Assembly (NCBI RefSeq): GCF_001677335.1
Contig: NZ_LZYB01000006.1
Span: 272,931-336,930 of the forward strand
From: Erythrobacter dokdonensis DSW-74
Lineage (GTDB): Bacteria; Pseudomonadota; Alphaproteobacteria; Sphingomonadales; Sphingomonadaceae
Direction of reading: 5' to 3'
DNA length: 64,000 nt
A model generated the notes under the pieces. It saw nothing but the letters and a program-made list of their open reading frames with translations, searched no databases and was not told the DNA's origin. Below are positions 51,861 to 59,802 of this stretch, piece after piece (the first letter of the stretch is position 1; every line of letters starts with the position of its first letter). Made by a program: the position numbers and the translations under genes.

Positions 51861-52270
51861 TGCAGTACGAACCCACCTTGTCGCGCGAAGCGCTGATCGA
51901 CTTTGCCCTCAACAAGTATTTCGCCCGGGTCGATGCCAAGGACATGGAGGCGGTGCTCGATTGCTTCCACGATACCGCGCTTTTCTGTGTCCAGACCGCC
52001 TTCACGCGTCACAGCGGAAAGGCCGAGATCCGGCGGATGTTCGAGGATTTCTTCGGCGCCTACGAAACCATTATTCACCGCGATTTCACCTGCACCGTGG
52101 ACGAGGCAAACGGGCGCATCACCGCGTGTTTTACTGCCGAACTGCACGATGAGTCCGGGCAGGTGACCTTGCTGGAGAACACCAACTTCTGGCGTCTGCG
52201 GCCCGGCGATGACGGTCCCAGGTTCCAGGAAGTCTACGTCTACATGAGCGGGGCCAACGTCCTCGTCTGA
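51860..52270 (+). CDS. SnoaL-like / NTF2-fold protein
   Basis: A 136-aa protein with LNKYFARVDAKDMEAVLDCF, GKAEIRRMFEDFF and QEVYVYMSGANV. It overlaps the previous gene by one base (TGATG), so 1:1 expression is likely and a heteromer possible. No leader. It is followed 41 bp later by the TonB receptor, indicating transport and intracellular processing of one substrate under GntR control. Confidence 0.82.
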   Translation: MQYEPTLSREALIDFALNKYFARVDAKDMEAVLDCFHDTALFCVQTAFTRHSGKAEIRRMFEDFFGAYETIIHRDFTCTVDEANGRITACFTAELHDESGQVTLLENTNFWRLRPGDDGPRFQEVYVYMSGANVLV

Positions 52271-52311
52271 TCTTTTTTCGTCGTTTCGATTCCTTTCAGG
52301 AGAGCCGTCCC

Positions 52312-54852
52312 ATGAATGTCCGTTTGGTTCTTGCCTCTGGCGCGGCTTTTGGCGCCATTGCTCTGGCCTCGCCCGCTCTGGCCCAGCAGGCCGACCCCGC
52401 CACCGACACCGCGCAGGAGGAGGAGGACAACGCAATCATCGTCACCGCGCGGCGTCAGTCCGAATCGGTGGCGGACGTGCCTGCGGCGATCACCGTGTTC
52501 GGCGCCGACACTCTCGCCAAGACCGGTGTGCAGCGCGCCGACGACTTCATCCAGCTGACCCCGGGCGTGACCATCGTCACCGGCACGGCAGAAGCGGGCG
52601 ACACACAGATCAACATCCGCGGGATCAACGGCGCGCGCGATGCCGAAAGCTCGGTCGCGTTGGTGGTTGACGGGATCCTCAAGACCAACACCGCGCAATT
52701 GAACCAGAACCAGGGAACGCTGCGCCAGGTCGAGATCCTCAAGGGTCCGCAAGGCGCGCTCTATGGACGCAATGCCGCGGCTGGCGCGATCGTGATCCAG
52801 ACGCTCAAGCCCGGCGACCGTCTCGAGGGCGGGGTCACGGTGCGCGCTGCCGAGGATAACACCTATCTCGCCACCGGCTATGTCTCTGTCCCGGTAGGCG
52901 AGACGGCAGGCTTTGTGCTGTCGGGCAATTATTCGACGACCGACGGCTTTTTCCGCAATCGGTTCCTCGGCAATTCCAAGACCATCGATGACCAGGAGAT
53001 CTGGTCGGTCGACGGGCGCTTTGTCGCCGAGCTTGGTCCGCGGACCGAGCTGGACGTCAAGGCCCGTTATGCCGACCTCACCGGTGCCTCGATCAATTTC
53101 AACGCCAGCTTCCACCTGCCCAATTTCGCCGGCGTGGACCCGGCGTTCTTCGAGGACGTCAACACTCATCCCTTCGGCTTCTATTCGAACATCCGTCCCA
53201 CCAACGACCAGCAGACTTTCGAAGTTTCGGCCAAGATCGAGCATGATTTCGATGCCGTGACGCTGACCGCATGGGCGCTATACAGCGACGTCGACCAATC
53301 GCTGACCGCCGATGGCACGTCAGCCGACTTCGCGCGCTTTACCTTCCCCGGCGCGACTCCGGCATCCGTGGCTGCCTCCAATGCCTGCTTCGCCAGCACC
53401 GCCCAGCTGACCGGCTTCCCGCTCAATGCGCCGACCTTCATCGGGCAGACCCCGGTCCCGTTCATTTTCGATCCCGTCACCGGCTCGACCTTCGGCCCCT
53501 ACAGCCCGACCACCTGTGACGGGACCCAGTTCCAGATCCGCGAGCAAAGCGATTTCAGCGCTGAAATCCGACTTGCCTCGAATGGCGACGGCCCGCTCAA
53601 CTGGCAGCTTGGTGCCTACTACCTGCATATCGATCGCGAGGTGGGCGTCAGCCTCGGCGCGGATCTCGGTCAGGGCGTGATCCGCCAGCTCTACAATGGT
53701 CCGGACACGGCCAACCCGACAACCCAGCTCTACAACGATTCCTTCGATACCGATGTCTATGCGGTGTTCGCTTCGGCCGACTATGACGTGACCGATCGCT
53801 TCAACATCAGTCTTGCGGGCCGGTACGATATCGAGGATCGCAGCGTCAGCAGCCTTGTCCCGACCGTGTTCGACCCCTTCACCGGCGGTCCGATCAACCC
53901 CGGCCAGCAGGTCGTTGCGGGCGTTGTCCAGTCAGTCCCCGACCAGTCGCAGACCTTCAAGCAGTTCCAGCCCAAGGTCTCGCTGCGGTACGAGGCAACC
54001 GACGATATCAACCTCTATGCCAACTGGGGTGTCGGCTTCAAATCGGGCGGGTTCAACAACCAGGGCTCGGCCGCCATCGTCGATCAAGCCTTCAACCAGT
54101 TCATCGGCACCAACATCCTGATCAACGACCAGTATCGCAAGGAAGTGTCCAACGCGTTCGAGGTCGGGGTCAAGGGCAGCGTGCTCGATGGCCGCGTGAC
54201 CTTCGATCTCGCCGGCTACCACACCAATATCGAGGACATGCAGTTCTTCGAGTTCTTCGTCGGCGGCTTCGGCCTGCTGCGCGTGGTCTCCAACATCGAC
54301 GAGGTGCAGATCTTCGGTGCCGAGCTCAACCTGACGGCGGAAATCCTTGACGGCTGGACGGTGTTCGGGTCGGCCAACGTCACCGACAGCGAGATCAAGG
54401 CCAATGCCTCGCGGCCCGAAACGGTCGGCAACAAGTCGCCCTATACCGCGGATTACACCATCAACATCGGCACCCAGCTGGATCTTCCGGTTTCCAGCAC
54501 GGTGGATTTCGTTACCCGTGCCGACTACCGCATCACCGGGCCCACATGGTTCCACACGCTGCAGAACGATACCAATCCGACCCTGTTCAGCGGCCTGCTG
54601 CCCGGTTCGGCGCTTGCGCTTCCGGCCTTCGTCGGTGATGCCGATTACTCGGTCACCCAGCGCGATACCTTCGGCGTGGTCGATATGCGCATCGGTCTCG
54701 AAAGCGATCGCTGGTCGATCTTCGCCTATGCCGAAAACCTGTTCGACGAGCGCTATCTCAACGAGGTCATCACCGCGGCGGAATTCGGTGGTTCGTTCAT
54801 CTCGCCCGGCGGCTTGCAACGCTTCGGGGTGGAGCTGGGCTACAAGTTCTGA
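52312..54852 (+). CDS. TonB-dependent outer-membrane receptor
   Basis: An 846-aa receptor: signal peptide (ending SPALAQQ), a short TonB-box-like IIVTARRQSE, a plug domain (RGINGARDAESSVALVVDGI, LKGPQGALYGRNAAAGAI) and a 22-strand barrel with terminal GVELGYKF. It imports a scarce or bulky solute using TonB-ExbBD energy. It is the last gene of the racemase/SnoaL arm, suggesting that the pathway compound enters through it. AGGAGAG precedes the ATG. A strong terminator follows. Confidence 0.93.
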   Translation: MNVRLVLASGAAFGAIALASPALAQQADPATDTAQEEEDNAIIVTARRQSESVADVPAAITVFGADTLAKTGVQRADDFIQLTPGVTIVTGTAEAGDTQINIRGINGARDAESSVALVVDGILKTNTAQLNQNQGTLRQVEILKGPQGALYGRNAAAGAIVIQTLKPGDRLEGGVTVRAAEDNTYLATGYVSVPVGETAGFVLSGNYSTTDGFFRNRFLGNSKTIDDQEIWSVDGRFVAELGPRTELDVKARYADLTGASINFNASFHLPNFAGVDPAFFEDVNTHPFGFYSNIRPTNDQQTFEVSAKIEHDFDAVTLTAWALYSDVDQSLTADGTSADFARFTFPGATPASVAASNACFASTAQLTGFPLNAPTFIGQTPVPFIFDPVTGSTFGPYSPTTCDGTQFQIREQSDFSAEIRLASNGDGPLNWQLGAYYLHIDREVGVSLGADLGQGVIRQLYNGPDTANPTTQLYNDSFDTDVYAVFASADYDVTDRFNISLAGRYDIEDRSVSSLVPTVFDPFTGGPINPGQQVVAGVVQSVPDQSQTFKQFQPKVSLRYEATDDINLYANWGVGFKSGGFNNQGSAAIVDQAFNQFIGTNILINDQYRKEVSNAFEVGVKGSVLDGRVTFDLAGYHTNIEDMQFFEFFVGGFGLLRVVSNIDEVQIFGAELNLTAEILDGWTVFGSANVTDSEIKANASRPETVGNKSPYTADYTINIGTQLDLPVSSTVDFVTRADYRITGPTWFHTLQNDTNPTLFSGLLPGSALALPAFVGDADYSVTQRDTFGVVDMRIGLESDRWSIFAYAENLFDERYLNEVITAAEFGGSFISPGGLQRFGVELGYKF

Positions 54853-54872
54853 GCCCCTCGGGTAGGCCAGAC

Positions 54873-54910
54873 ACGGCGGCGACGGGAAGACCCGCGCCGC
54901 CGTTTTTGTT
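54873..54910 (+). terminator. Rho-independent terminator after the TonB receptor
   Basis: ACGGCGGCG / CGCCGCCGT with a nested CGGG-AAGA-CCCG tip forms a long stem 20 bp after the receptor stop, followed by TTTTTGTTT. It marks the 3' end of the GntR-controlled + strand operon. Confidence 0.9.
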
Positions 54911-54925
54911 TCAGCTCCCGCAAAT

Positions 54926-55708
54926 TCACCCCCGCGCGACCGTTTCCAGCAGTTCCGCTGTTACCGGATAGCCTGCATCGGCAAGAATCGTCAGCCACGG
55001 CTTGCCGTTGTGCTCGACGACCTGCGGCATGATCGTGCGCACCGGAATCGCCTCGGCCTGGGCGCGGGCCTCTTCGTAGCTGGCGAAAAGCGCGAGGCGT
55101 TCAAGATTGCGGCGGGTGGGAAAGATCAGCTTGATCTCGCCGCGCTCCGCTGCATCGAGTGCGCCTTGCGCGCTCGTCCAGAACAGGTGCGTATTCTCCG
55201 ACTGGTCGATTGACACCTCGACCGCGCCGGTGCCGAGATTGGCGAGGTAGAAGCGCGTGTCATAGACCCGCGGGATCTGCTCGTTCTTGGGAAACCAGCG
55301 TGCAAAGGGCGTGATCTGGCCAAGGTCGAGCCGCCATCCGAAGGCCTCCAGCACCGGGGCAAGCGCGCCCGTCTCGGCCAGCATTGCGCGGGCTTCAGCC
55401 GCGCGGGCGGCGTCGATGTCGCCCGCCAGACCGAGCGCAAGGCCGGTTTCCTCCAGCGTTTCGCGCACTGCCGCGATCTGGTGCGCGGCCTCGTCGGCGG
55501 TCATTGCGTGCCCCGTGGCTACCGCCTCGCCCAGCGCGAAGTCTTCCGGATCGACCCTTCCGCCGGGAAATACCGCCATGCCGCCTGCAAAGGTCATGCC
55601 CTTTGAACGCACGGTCATCAGCACCTCGGGCGGGCCACCGGCGGGGGCATTGCGGAAGATGATGATGGTGGCGGCAGGGATGCCGTGGGGCGCGGAATCA
55701 TTGGTCAT
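54926..55708 (-). CDS. Nudix hydrolase (NUDT19-like)
   Basis: A 260-aa protein with the Nudix motif split by an insert: FPGGRVDPED, then AAVRETLEETGLALG with the catalytic REXXEE core. The N-terminal AATIIIFRNAPAGGPPEVLM and C-terminal RWFPKNEQIPRVYDTRFYLA are typical of the NUDT19/CoA-type subgroup, which hydrolyses CoA or other nucleoside diphosphate derivatives. It is transcribed alone toward the receptor terminator. It is housekeeping-like and not clearly part of the catabolic region. Confidence 0.88.
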   Translation of the reverse strand: MTNDSAPHGIPAATIIIFRNAPAGGPPEVLMTVRSKGMTFAGGMAVFPGGRVDPEDFALGEAVATGHAMTADEAAHQIAAVRETLEETGLALGLAGDIDAARAAEARAMLAETGALAPVLEAFGWRLDLGQITPFARWFPKNEQIPRVYDTRFYLANLGTGAVEVSIDQSENTHLFWTSAQGALDAAERGEIKLIFPTRRNLERLALFASYEEARAQAEAIPVRTIMPQVVEHNGKPWLTILADAGYPVTAELLETVARG

Positions 55709-55860
55709 CGGCGAACAGGATGGCGCGGCGGCAAGCGCTTGCCAAGCGCTTTGGCGCGATCCTGCCGCTTTCGTCAGGGGTGTCGGGAGAGTTTACACTT
55801 CCCGCCTCGCGATTGGCGGCGGATCGCGGAAAAATGCCAGAATTGCGTGCTTTCCCTCAT

Positions 55861-55877
55861 TTGGCACGCACCATGCA
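55861..55877 (+). promoter_or_regulatory. Candidate sigma-54 promoter
   Basis: TTGGCACG-CACC-ATGCA matches the sigma-54 consensus YTGGCACG-N4-TTGCW in 12 of 13 defined positions, with invariant GG at 55863-55864 and GC at 55875-55876 separated by exactly 10 bp. The predicted start is about 12 nt downstream of GC, near 55888. It lies in a 449-bp region without a gene. Confidence 0.6.
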
Positions 55878-55887
55878 TAAAGTGAGG

Positions 55888-55993
55888 CGGTCTCAATGGT
55901 CTTCCTATCGAGGCGCGCCCTTCCTGGTTTTCGGGCGGCGCCTCCCCTTAAACGAAAAAGCGCTCCGCACTGGTCCTGCGGAGCGCTTTTTTG
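55888..55993 (+). ncRNA. Candidate small RNA with two stem-loops
   Basis: From a sigma-54-type promoter to a perfect terminator lie about 105 nt with no believable ORF. Stem 1 is AGGCGCGCCC (55911-55920) with GGGC-G-GCGCCT (55933-55943, one bulged G) and loop TTCCTGG. A single-stranded CCCCTTAAACG follows, then the terminator stem 55955-55991. The CGCCTCCCC stretch is complementary to Shine-Dalgarno sequences, as in many alphaproteobacterial regulatory RNAs. The rest of 55709-56157 holds only a short hairpin at 55999-56020. Confidence 0.55.
55955..55992. terminator. Perfect bidirectional hairpin terminator
   Basis: AAAAAGCGCTCCGCA and TGCGGAGCGCTTTTT form a 15-bp stem with a 7-nt loop, followed by further T. 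There is an A-run on one side and a T-run on the other, so it works in both directions. No coding gene ends nearby on the plus strand, which supports a non-coding transcript. Confidence 0.92.
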
Positions 55994-56157
55994 TTTTTCG
56001 CACCCACCTCCGCGGGTGCGTCCTCGGCGCTGTTCCTTCGCTTCGCTACGGGCGCCTGCGGGCGGCCGGCGGCCTTGCGGCCCTTTGGGCCGGGACAGTG
56101 CATCAATCGAATGTCATGCCAACGGTCGCATTGACGAGCGCGAGGCGGGTGCGAAAC

Positions 56158-56484
56158 TCAAACGGTCTTGACGCCGCTTTCGTTCAACAGCTGCTGCAAT
56201 TCGCCCGCCTCGAACATCTCCATCATGATGTCGCTGCCGCCGACGAATTCGCCCTTCACGTAGAGCTGGGGGATGGTCGGCCAGTCGGAGAAGCTCTTGA
56301 TGCCCTGGCGGATTTCCATGTCCTGCAGCACGTCGACGCTTTCATAGGCGACCCCGCAATGATCCAGGATCGCGACGGCCCGGCTGGAGAAGCCGCATTG
56401 CGGAAACAGCGGCGTGCCCTTCATAAACAGCACGACGTCATTGGTGGTGACGAGATCGGAAATGCGGGCGTTGGTATCAGACAT
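56158..56484 (-). CDS. grxD: Monothiol glutaredoxin GrxD
   Basis: A 108-aa CGFS-type glutaredoxin (Cys30 in PQCGFSSRA) with [19 protein letters not shown], the glutathione-binding part. Grx4 proteins bind a [2Fe-2S] cluster with BolA and deliver Fe-S units. It is the last gene of the minus-strand leu/bolA operon and next to bolA, its known partner. Confidence 0.96.
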   Translation of the reverse strand: MSDTNARISDLVTTNDVVLFMKGTPLFPQCGFSSRAVAILDHCGVAYESVDVLQDMEIRQGIKSFSDWPTIPQLYVKGEFVGGSDIMMEMFEAGELQQLLNESGVKTV

Positions 56485-56525
56485 GTTCGGGTTTGCCCCT
56501 GATGCGGTTGAAGGAGTGTTGCGTT

Positions 56526-56759
56526 TCAGGTGGGAACCTTGGTCGTGACTTGCAAGGCGTGCAGTTCGCCGCCCATCCGTCCGCCGAAGGCCGCATAGAC
56601 CATCTTGTGCTGCGCCACGCGGGTTTTGCCGACGAATTGCGGTGCGGTGACGGTGGCGGCCCAGTGATCATCATCTCCGGCCAGATCGGTCAGTTCGACC
56701 GTCGCGCCGGGCAGGGCGGCAAGGATCGCTTCCTCGATGGCGGCGGCGCTCATCGGCAT
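56526..56759 (-). CDS. bolA: BolA-family protein
   Basis: A 77-aa BolA/IbaG protein. The C-terminal helix-strand region with [23 protein letters not shown] (seen as two adjoining parts) carries the His that binds the shared Fe-S cluster with monothiol glutaredoxin. Encoded 41 bp before grxD and 3 bp after the zeta-inhibitor gene. ATG at 56759 or 56753 are both possible. Confidence 0.92.
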   Translation of the reverse strand: MPMSAAAIEEAILAALPGATVELTDLAGDDDHWAATVTAPQFVGKTRVAQHKMVYAAFGGRMGGELHALQVTTKVPT

Positions 56760-56762
56760 GGA

Positions 56763-57086
56763 CTACACTCCGCCGAGCAGTTGGCGGCGCGCCTCGATCG
56801 TCATCTCTTCGAGCTTGGCGCGAATGTCGGCCTCGGTGATGTCGGTTCCGGCAGCGGTGAGATCGCCCAGCAGCTTGCGGATCACGTCCTCGTCACCGGC
56901 TTCCTCGAAATCCGCCTGCACGACCGCTTTCTTGTAGGCGTCGGTTTCTTCCGGGGTCAGCTTCATCGCGCCCGCAGCCCATTCGCCCAGCAGGCGGTTG
57001 CGGCGCGCGGCGATGCGGAAGGCGGTTTCCTCTTCGAGCGCGAAGTGGGCCTCTTCGGCGCGTTCGCGATCCTTGAAATCGGTCAT
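56763..57086 (-). CDS. F1-ATPase inhibitor zeta subunit (DUF1476)
   Basis: A 107-aa alphaproteobacterial protein starting MTDFKDRERAEEAHFALEEE, the conserved inhibitory helix, followed by a four-helix bundle (NRLLGEWAAGAMKL, ADIRAKLEEMTIEARRQLL). In Paracoccus the zeta subunit blocks ATP hydrolysis by F1. Occurrence with bolA and grxD is usual in this class and supports the lineage assignment. Confidence 0.92.
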   Translation of the reverse strand: MTDFKDRERAEEAHFALEEETAFRIAARRNRLLGEWAAGAMKLTPEETDAYKKAVVQADFEEAGDEDVIRKLLGDLTAAGTDITEADIRAKLEEMTIEARRQLLGGV

Positions 57087-57176
57087 ATAATATGTGTCCT
57101 TTCGGATACGATCCGGGGATTGGGATAGTGGTCTCGGCGCGTGGCTTCAAGCGTGAAGCCGCGATCCGATGAGACT

Positions 57177-58175
57177 TTATTCCATTGTGACGACGAGCTT
57201 GCCGACCGCCTCGCGTGCTTCGAGCTTGGCGATGGCATCGCCCGCGCGTTCGAGCGGGAAGGTTTCGCTCACCAGCGGATCGATCTTGCCGGCCTTCATC
57301 AGGTCGAACAGCTCCTCGACCTGCGCCCGGAACGCGGCCGGCTCGCGGGCAGTGAAGGCGCCCCAGAACACGCCGCAGATGTCGCAGGACTTCAGCAGGG
57401 TGAGATTGAGCGGCATCTTGGCGATCCCGGCCGGGAAGCCGACCACGAGGAAGCGGCCCTCCCACGCGATGGCGCGCAGGGCGGGTTCGGAATATTGCCC
57501 GCCGACAATGTCATAGACGATGTTCGCGCCGTCCGGCCCGCAGGCGGCCTTGAAGGCGTTGGCGAGCGCCTTGGAAGCATCCTTGTCCATCGCTTCGCGC
57601 GGGTAGATCACAACCTCGTCGGCCCCCGCCTTGCGGGCCACCTCGCCCTTCGCCTCGGACGAGACGGCGGCAACCACGCGCGCGCCGAAGGCCTTGGCGA
57701 GTTCCACCGCCGAAAGCCCGACGCCCCCGGCTGCGCCCAACACCAGCACCGTATCGCCTGCCTTGATATGCCCGCGATCCTTGAGGCCGTGGATGGTGGT
57801 GCCGTAGGTCATCAGCAGCGAAGCGGCTTTCTCGAACGGCACGCCGTCCGGCACCGGGAACATGCGTCCCGCAGGCACCACGACCTTTTCAGCCAGCCCG
57901 CCATTGCCGATCCCGGCCATGACCTTGTCGCCGACCTTGTAGCCTTCGACCCCTTCGCCGACCGCTTCGATCACTCCGCTGATTTCCCCGCCGGGCGAAA
58001 AGGGGCGCTCGGGCTTGAACTGGTACATGTCGCGGATGATGAGACCGTCGGGATAGTTGATCGCGCAGGCCTTGACCGCGACCAGCACCTCGCCCTTGCC
58101 GGGGGTGGGTGTATCGACCTCGTCGAGCGTCAGGGTTTCCGGCCCGCCGGTCTGGTGGGTGCGAATGGCTTTCAT
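57177..58175 (-). CDS. NADPH:quinone oxidoreductase-like MDR protein
   Basis: A 332-aa zinc-free medium-chain dehydrogenase: GroES-like N-terminus (ALNYPDG-type segment CAINYPDGLI), the nucleotide fold with VLGAAGGVGLSAVELAKAFGA, and a C-terminal dimer part. It reduces quinones or enones with NADPH. It lies 25 bp after leuD and continues the minus-strand operon toward the zeta/bolA/grxD genes. Confidence 0.93.
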   Translation of the reverse strand: MKAIRTHQTGGPETLTLDEVDTPTPGKGEVLVAVKACAINYPDGLIIRDMYQFKPERPFSPGGEISGVIEAVGEGVEGYKVGDKVMAGIGNGGLAEKVVVPAGRMFPVPDGVPFEKAASLLMTYGTTIHGLKDRGHIKAGDTVLVLGAAGGVGLSAVELAKAFGARVVAAVSSEAKGEVARKAGADEVVIYPREAMDKDASKALANAFKAACGPDGANIVYDIVGGQYSEPALRAIAWEGRFLVVGFPAGIAKMPLNLTLLKSCDICGVFWGAFTAREPAAFRAQVEELFDLMKAGKIDPLVSETFPLERAGDAIAKLEAREAVGKLVVTME

Positions 58176-58200
58176 GATGTCCTCTCCCGGATTGGTAAAT

Positions 58201-58803
58201 CTATGCGGCTTGGGTGCCGCGCATCAGCCACGGCTGGGCGGCGGTGCGGGTGGCTTCGAAAGCGCCGATGGCCTCGCCCCGCGCCATGGTCAGCCCGACC
58301 TCGTCGAGCCCGTTCAGCAGGCAGTGCCGCCGGAACGGGTCGAGATTGAAGGTGAAGCGGTGCTGATAGGGGGTGGTGACGGTCTGGCTTTCGAGATCGA
58401 CCGTGATCGGCTGCCCTTCGCGGGCGACCGCCAGCAGCCGGTCAACCGCCTCCTGCGGCAGGACGACCGGCAGGATCCCGTTCTTGACGGCATTCCCCGA
58501 GAAAATGTCGGAGAAACTCGGCGCGATCACCACGCGGATGCCCATGTCGCCCAGCGCCCAGGCGGCGTGTTCGCGGCTCGATCCGCAGCCGAAATTGTCG
58601 CCCGCGATCAGCAGGGTGGCCCCGGCATAGGCGGGATCGTCGATGACGTTGCCCGGTTCCGCCCGCAGCGCCTCGAACGCGCCCGCGCCAAGGCCCTCGC
58701 GGCTGATGGTCTTCAGCCACTTGGCCGGGATGATGATGTCGGTATCGACATTCTTGAGGCCGAGCGGGATGGCGCGGCCTTCGACGCGGGTGAGCGGTTC
58801 CAT
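58201..58803 (-). CDS. leuD: 3-isopropylmalate dehydratase, small subunit
   Basis: A 200-aa swivel-domain subunit with [14 protein letters not shown], the substrate loop [17 protein letters not shown] and [20 protein letters not shown]. With LeuC it converts 2-isopropylmalate to 3-isopropylmalate in leucine synthesis. It is separated from leuC by two small or unknown genes rather than being adjacent. Confidence 0.96.
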   Translation of the reverse strand: MEPLTRVEGRAIPLGLKNVDTDIIIPAKWLKTISREGLGAGAFEALRAEPGNVIDDPAYAGATLLIAGDNFGCGSSREHAAWALGDMGIRVVIAPSFSDIFSGNAVKNGILPVVLPQEAVDRLLAVAREGQPITVDLESQTVTTPYQHRFTFNLDPFRRHCLLNGLDEVGLTMARGEAIGAFEATRTAAQPWLMRGTQAA

Positions 58804-58811
58804 GGCGTTCC

Positions 58812-58988
58812 TCAGTCGGTTTCGGGCGGCTCGCCCGAGGGGATGGGGCCGGACTGGGCCTCCTCGCTCTGCTTCTTCTTGCGTTTGCTGGTATAGAGCA
58901 GCGCGGCAGCAATCGCAGCGGAACCAATGGCGCCAGCCGCGGCCAGCGCGGCGTTGCGGGCGGTGTTGTTCTTGGGCTTGTCGGTCAT
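58812..58988 (-). CDS. 58-aa single-pass membrane protein
   Basis: An ATG at 58988 to TGA at 58812 encodes a small protein: a polar start ([11 protein letters not shown]), one hydrophobic Ala/Gly helix ([20 protein letters not shown]), a basic stop-transfer patch (SKRKKKQ) and an acidic, Pro-rich tail. It lies 28 bp after the unknown gene at 59017 and 8 bp before leuD. No family is recognised. Co-transcription with leuD suggests expression, but function is open. Confidence 0.6.
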   Translation of the reverse strand: MTDKPKNNTARNAALAAAGAIGSAAIAAALLYTSKRKKKQSEEAQSGPIPSGEPPETD

Positions 58989-59016
58989 GGCTTGTCAGAT
59001 GGTCCCAACTGCTTCG

Positions 59017-59802
59017 TTACGCAAGCACCGAGCGGCGATTTGCAGGCGACGCCAGACCGGTTCCCGCTGAAACGAGTCTTTGCGCGATTTCGGCGCGCGT
59101 CTCGGCCCCGCCCGCCACGACATATTCGGTTTCGTCCGGAAGTAGGATGGTGAGCGCGACGAGGCGAATTTCCACATCCTGGTCGAACTGGCAGTATGAC
59201 GGCCGGCCCGGCACCGTGACGTTGATGAGCGCGCCGACAGTGCCGCGCTGCGTCAGCCAATGCGCAGGCATGGAGGCGGGAGCAGGCAGCTCCATCGAGA
59301 AAATCCCGTACTGGCGGGTCGGGGCCTGAATCCCGCCGAAATTGGCCACGTTTCGGGCAAGTGTCTCAATCAGGTCGAATTGCCAGCTTCCACGGATATC
59401 CTCGAAAGCTGCGCCTGCCAGATCCGGGCACTCAATGAAGACCTCGCAGCCGAATCCCGGTTCCTGGCTGTCGCTGTCGACGAACAGGTCGCTCAGGCCG
59501 TCCGAGGCGATGATGAGGCTGCGCTCGGGACGCACCACGCGGAAGGCCTGCCGGCTAGTGGGCCATGCAGGCGAGCCCAGGAATTCCGGGCTGACGAGAT
59601 AGGCGATCACATCGTCGTCCACTGCCCCGGCGCCCGACCACACCTGCAAACGCGCATTGAAAAAGCGTTCGTAGCGCGGATCGTCGAGGGTGATCATGCC
59701 GGGCTTGGGCGGTTCGCTGTCCAGCGCCTTGCCGGAACGAAACAGCCGGCCCAATAGCCCGCCGAGGCCGCCGCCAAGCAGACCTTTGCGCCCCACCTTC
59801 AC
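59017..59802 (-). CDS. Uncharacterised protein in the leu operon (SUFU-like, tentative)
   Basis: A 261-aa protein starting GTG at 59802, overlapping the leuC stop by 4 nt (GTGA). A Gly/Leu-rich basic start ([17 protein letters not shown]) is followed by a globular domain with [24 protein letters not shown] strands and [20 protein letters not shown]. It vaguely recalls the suppressor-of-fused fold found in bacterial proteins, but I am not sure. It is placed between leuC and leuD, which is unusual. Confidence 0.6.
   Translation of the reverse strand: MKVGRKGLLGGGLGGLLGRLFRSGKALDSEPPKPGMITLDDPRYERFFNARLQVWSGAGAVDDDVIAYLVSPEFLGSPAWPTSRQAFRVVRPERSLIIASDGLSDLFVDSDSQEPGFGCEVFIECPDLAGAAFEDIRGSWQFDLIETLARNVANFGGIQAPTRQYGIFSMELPAPASMPAHWLTQRGTVGALINVTVPGRPSYCQFDQDVEIRLVALTILLPDETEYVVAGGAETRAEIAQRLVSAGTGLASPANRRSVLA

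Noticed and set aside
55896..56171. Plus-strand 91-aa frame starting inside the candidate sRNA
   Set aside because: The terminator would end the transcript after about 20 codons of this frame, and the composition is not protein-like.
55720..56502. Plus-strand frame of 260 codons across the sRNA region and grxD
   Set aside because: It runs through the perfect terminator at 55955 and then antisense to grxD; no domain is visible.
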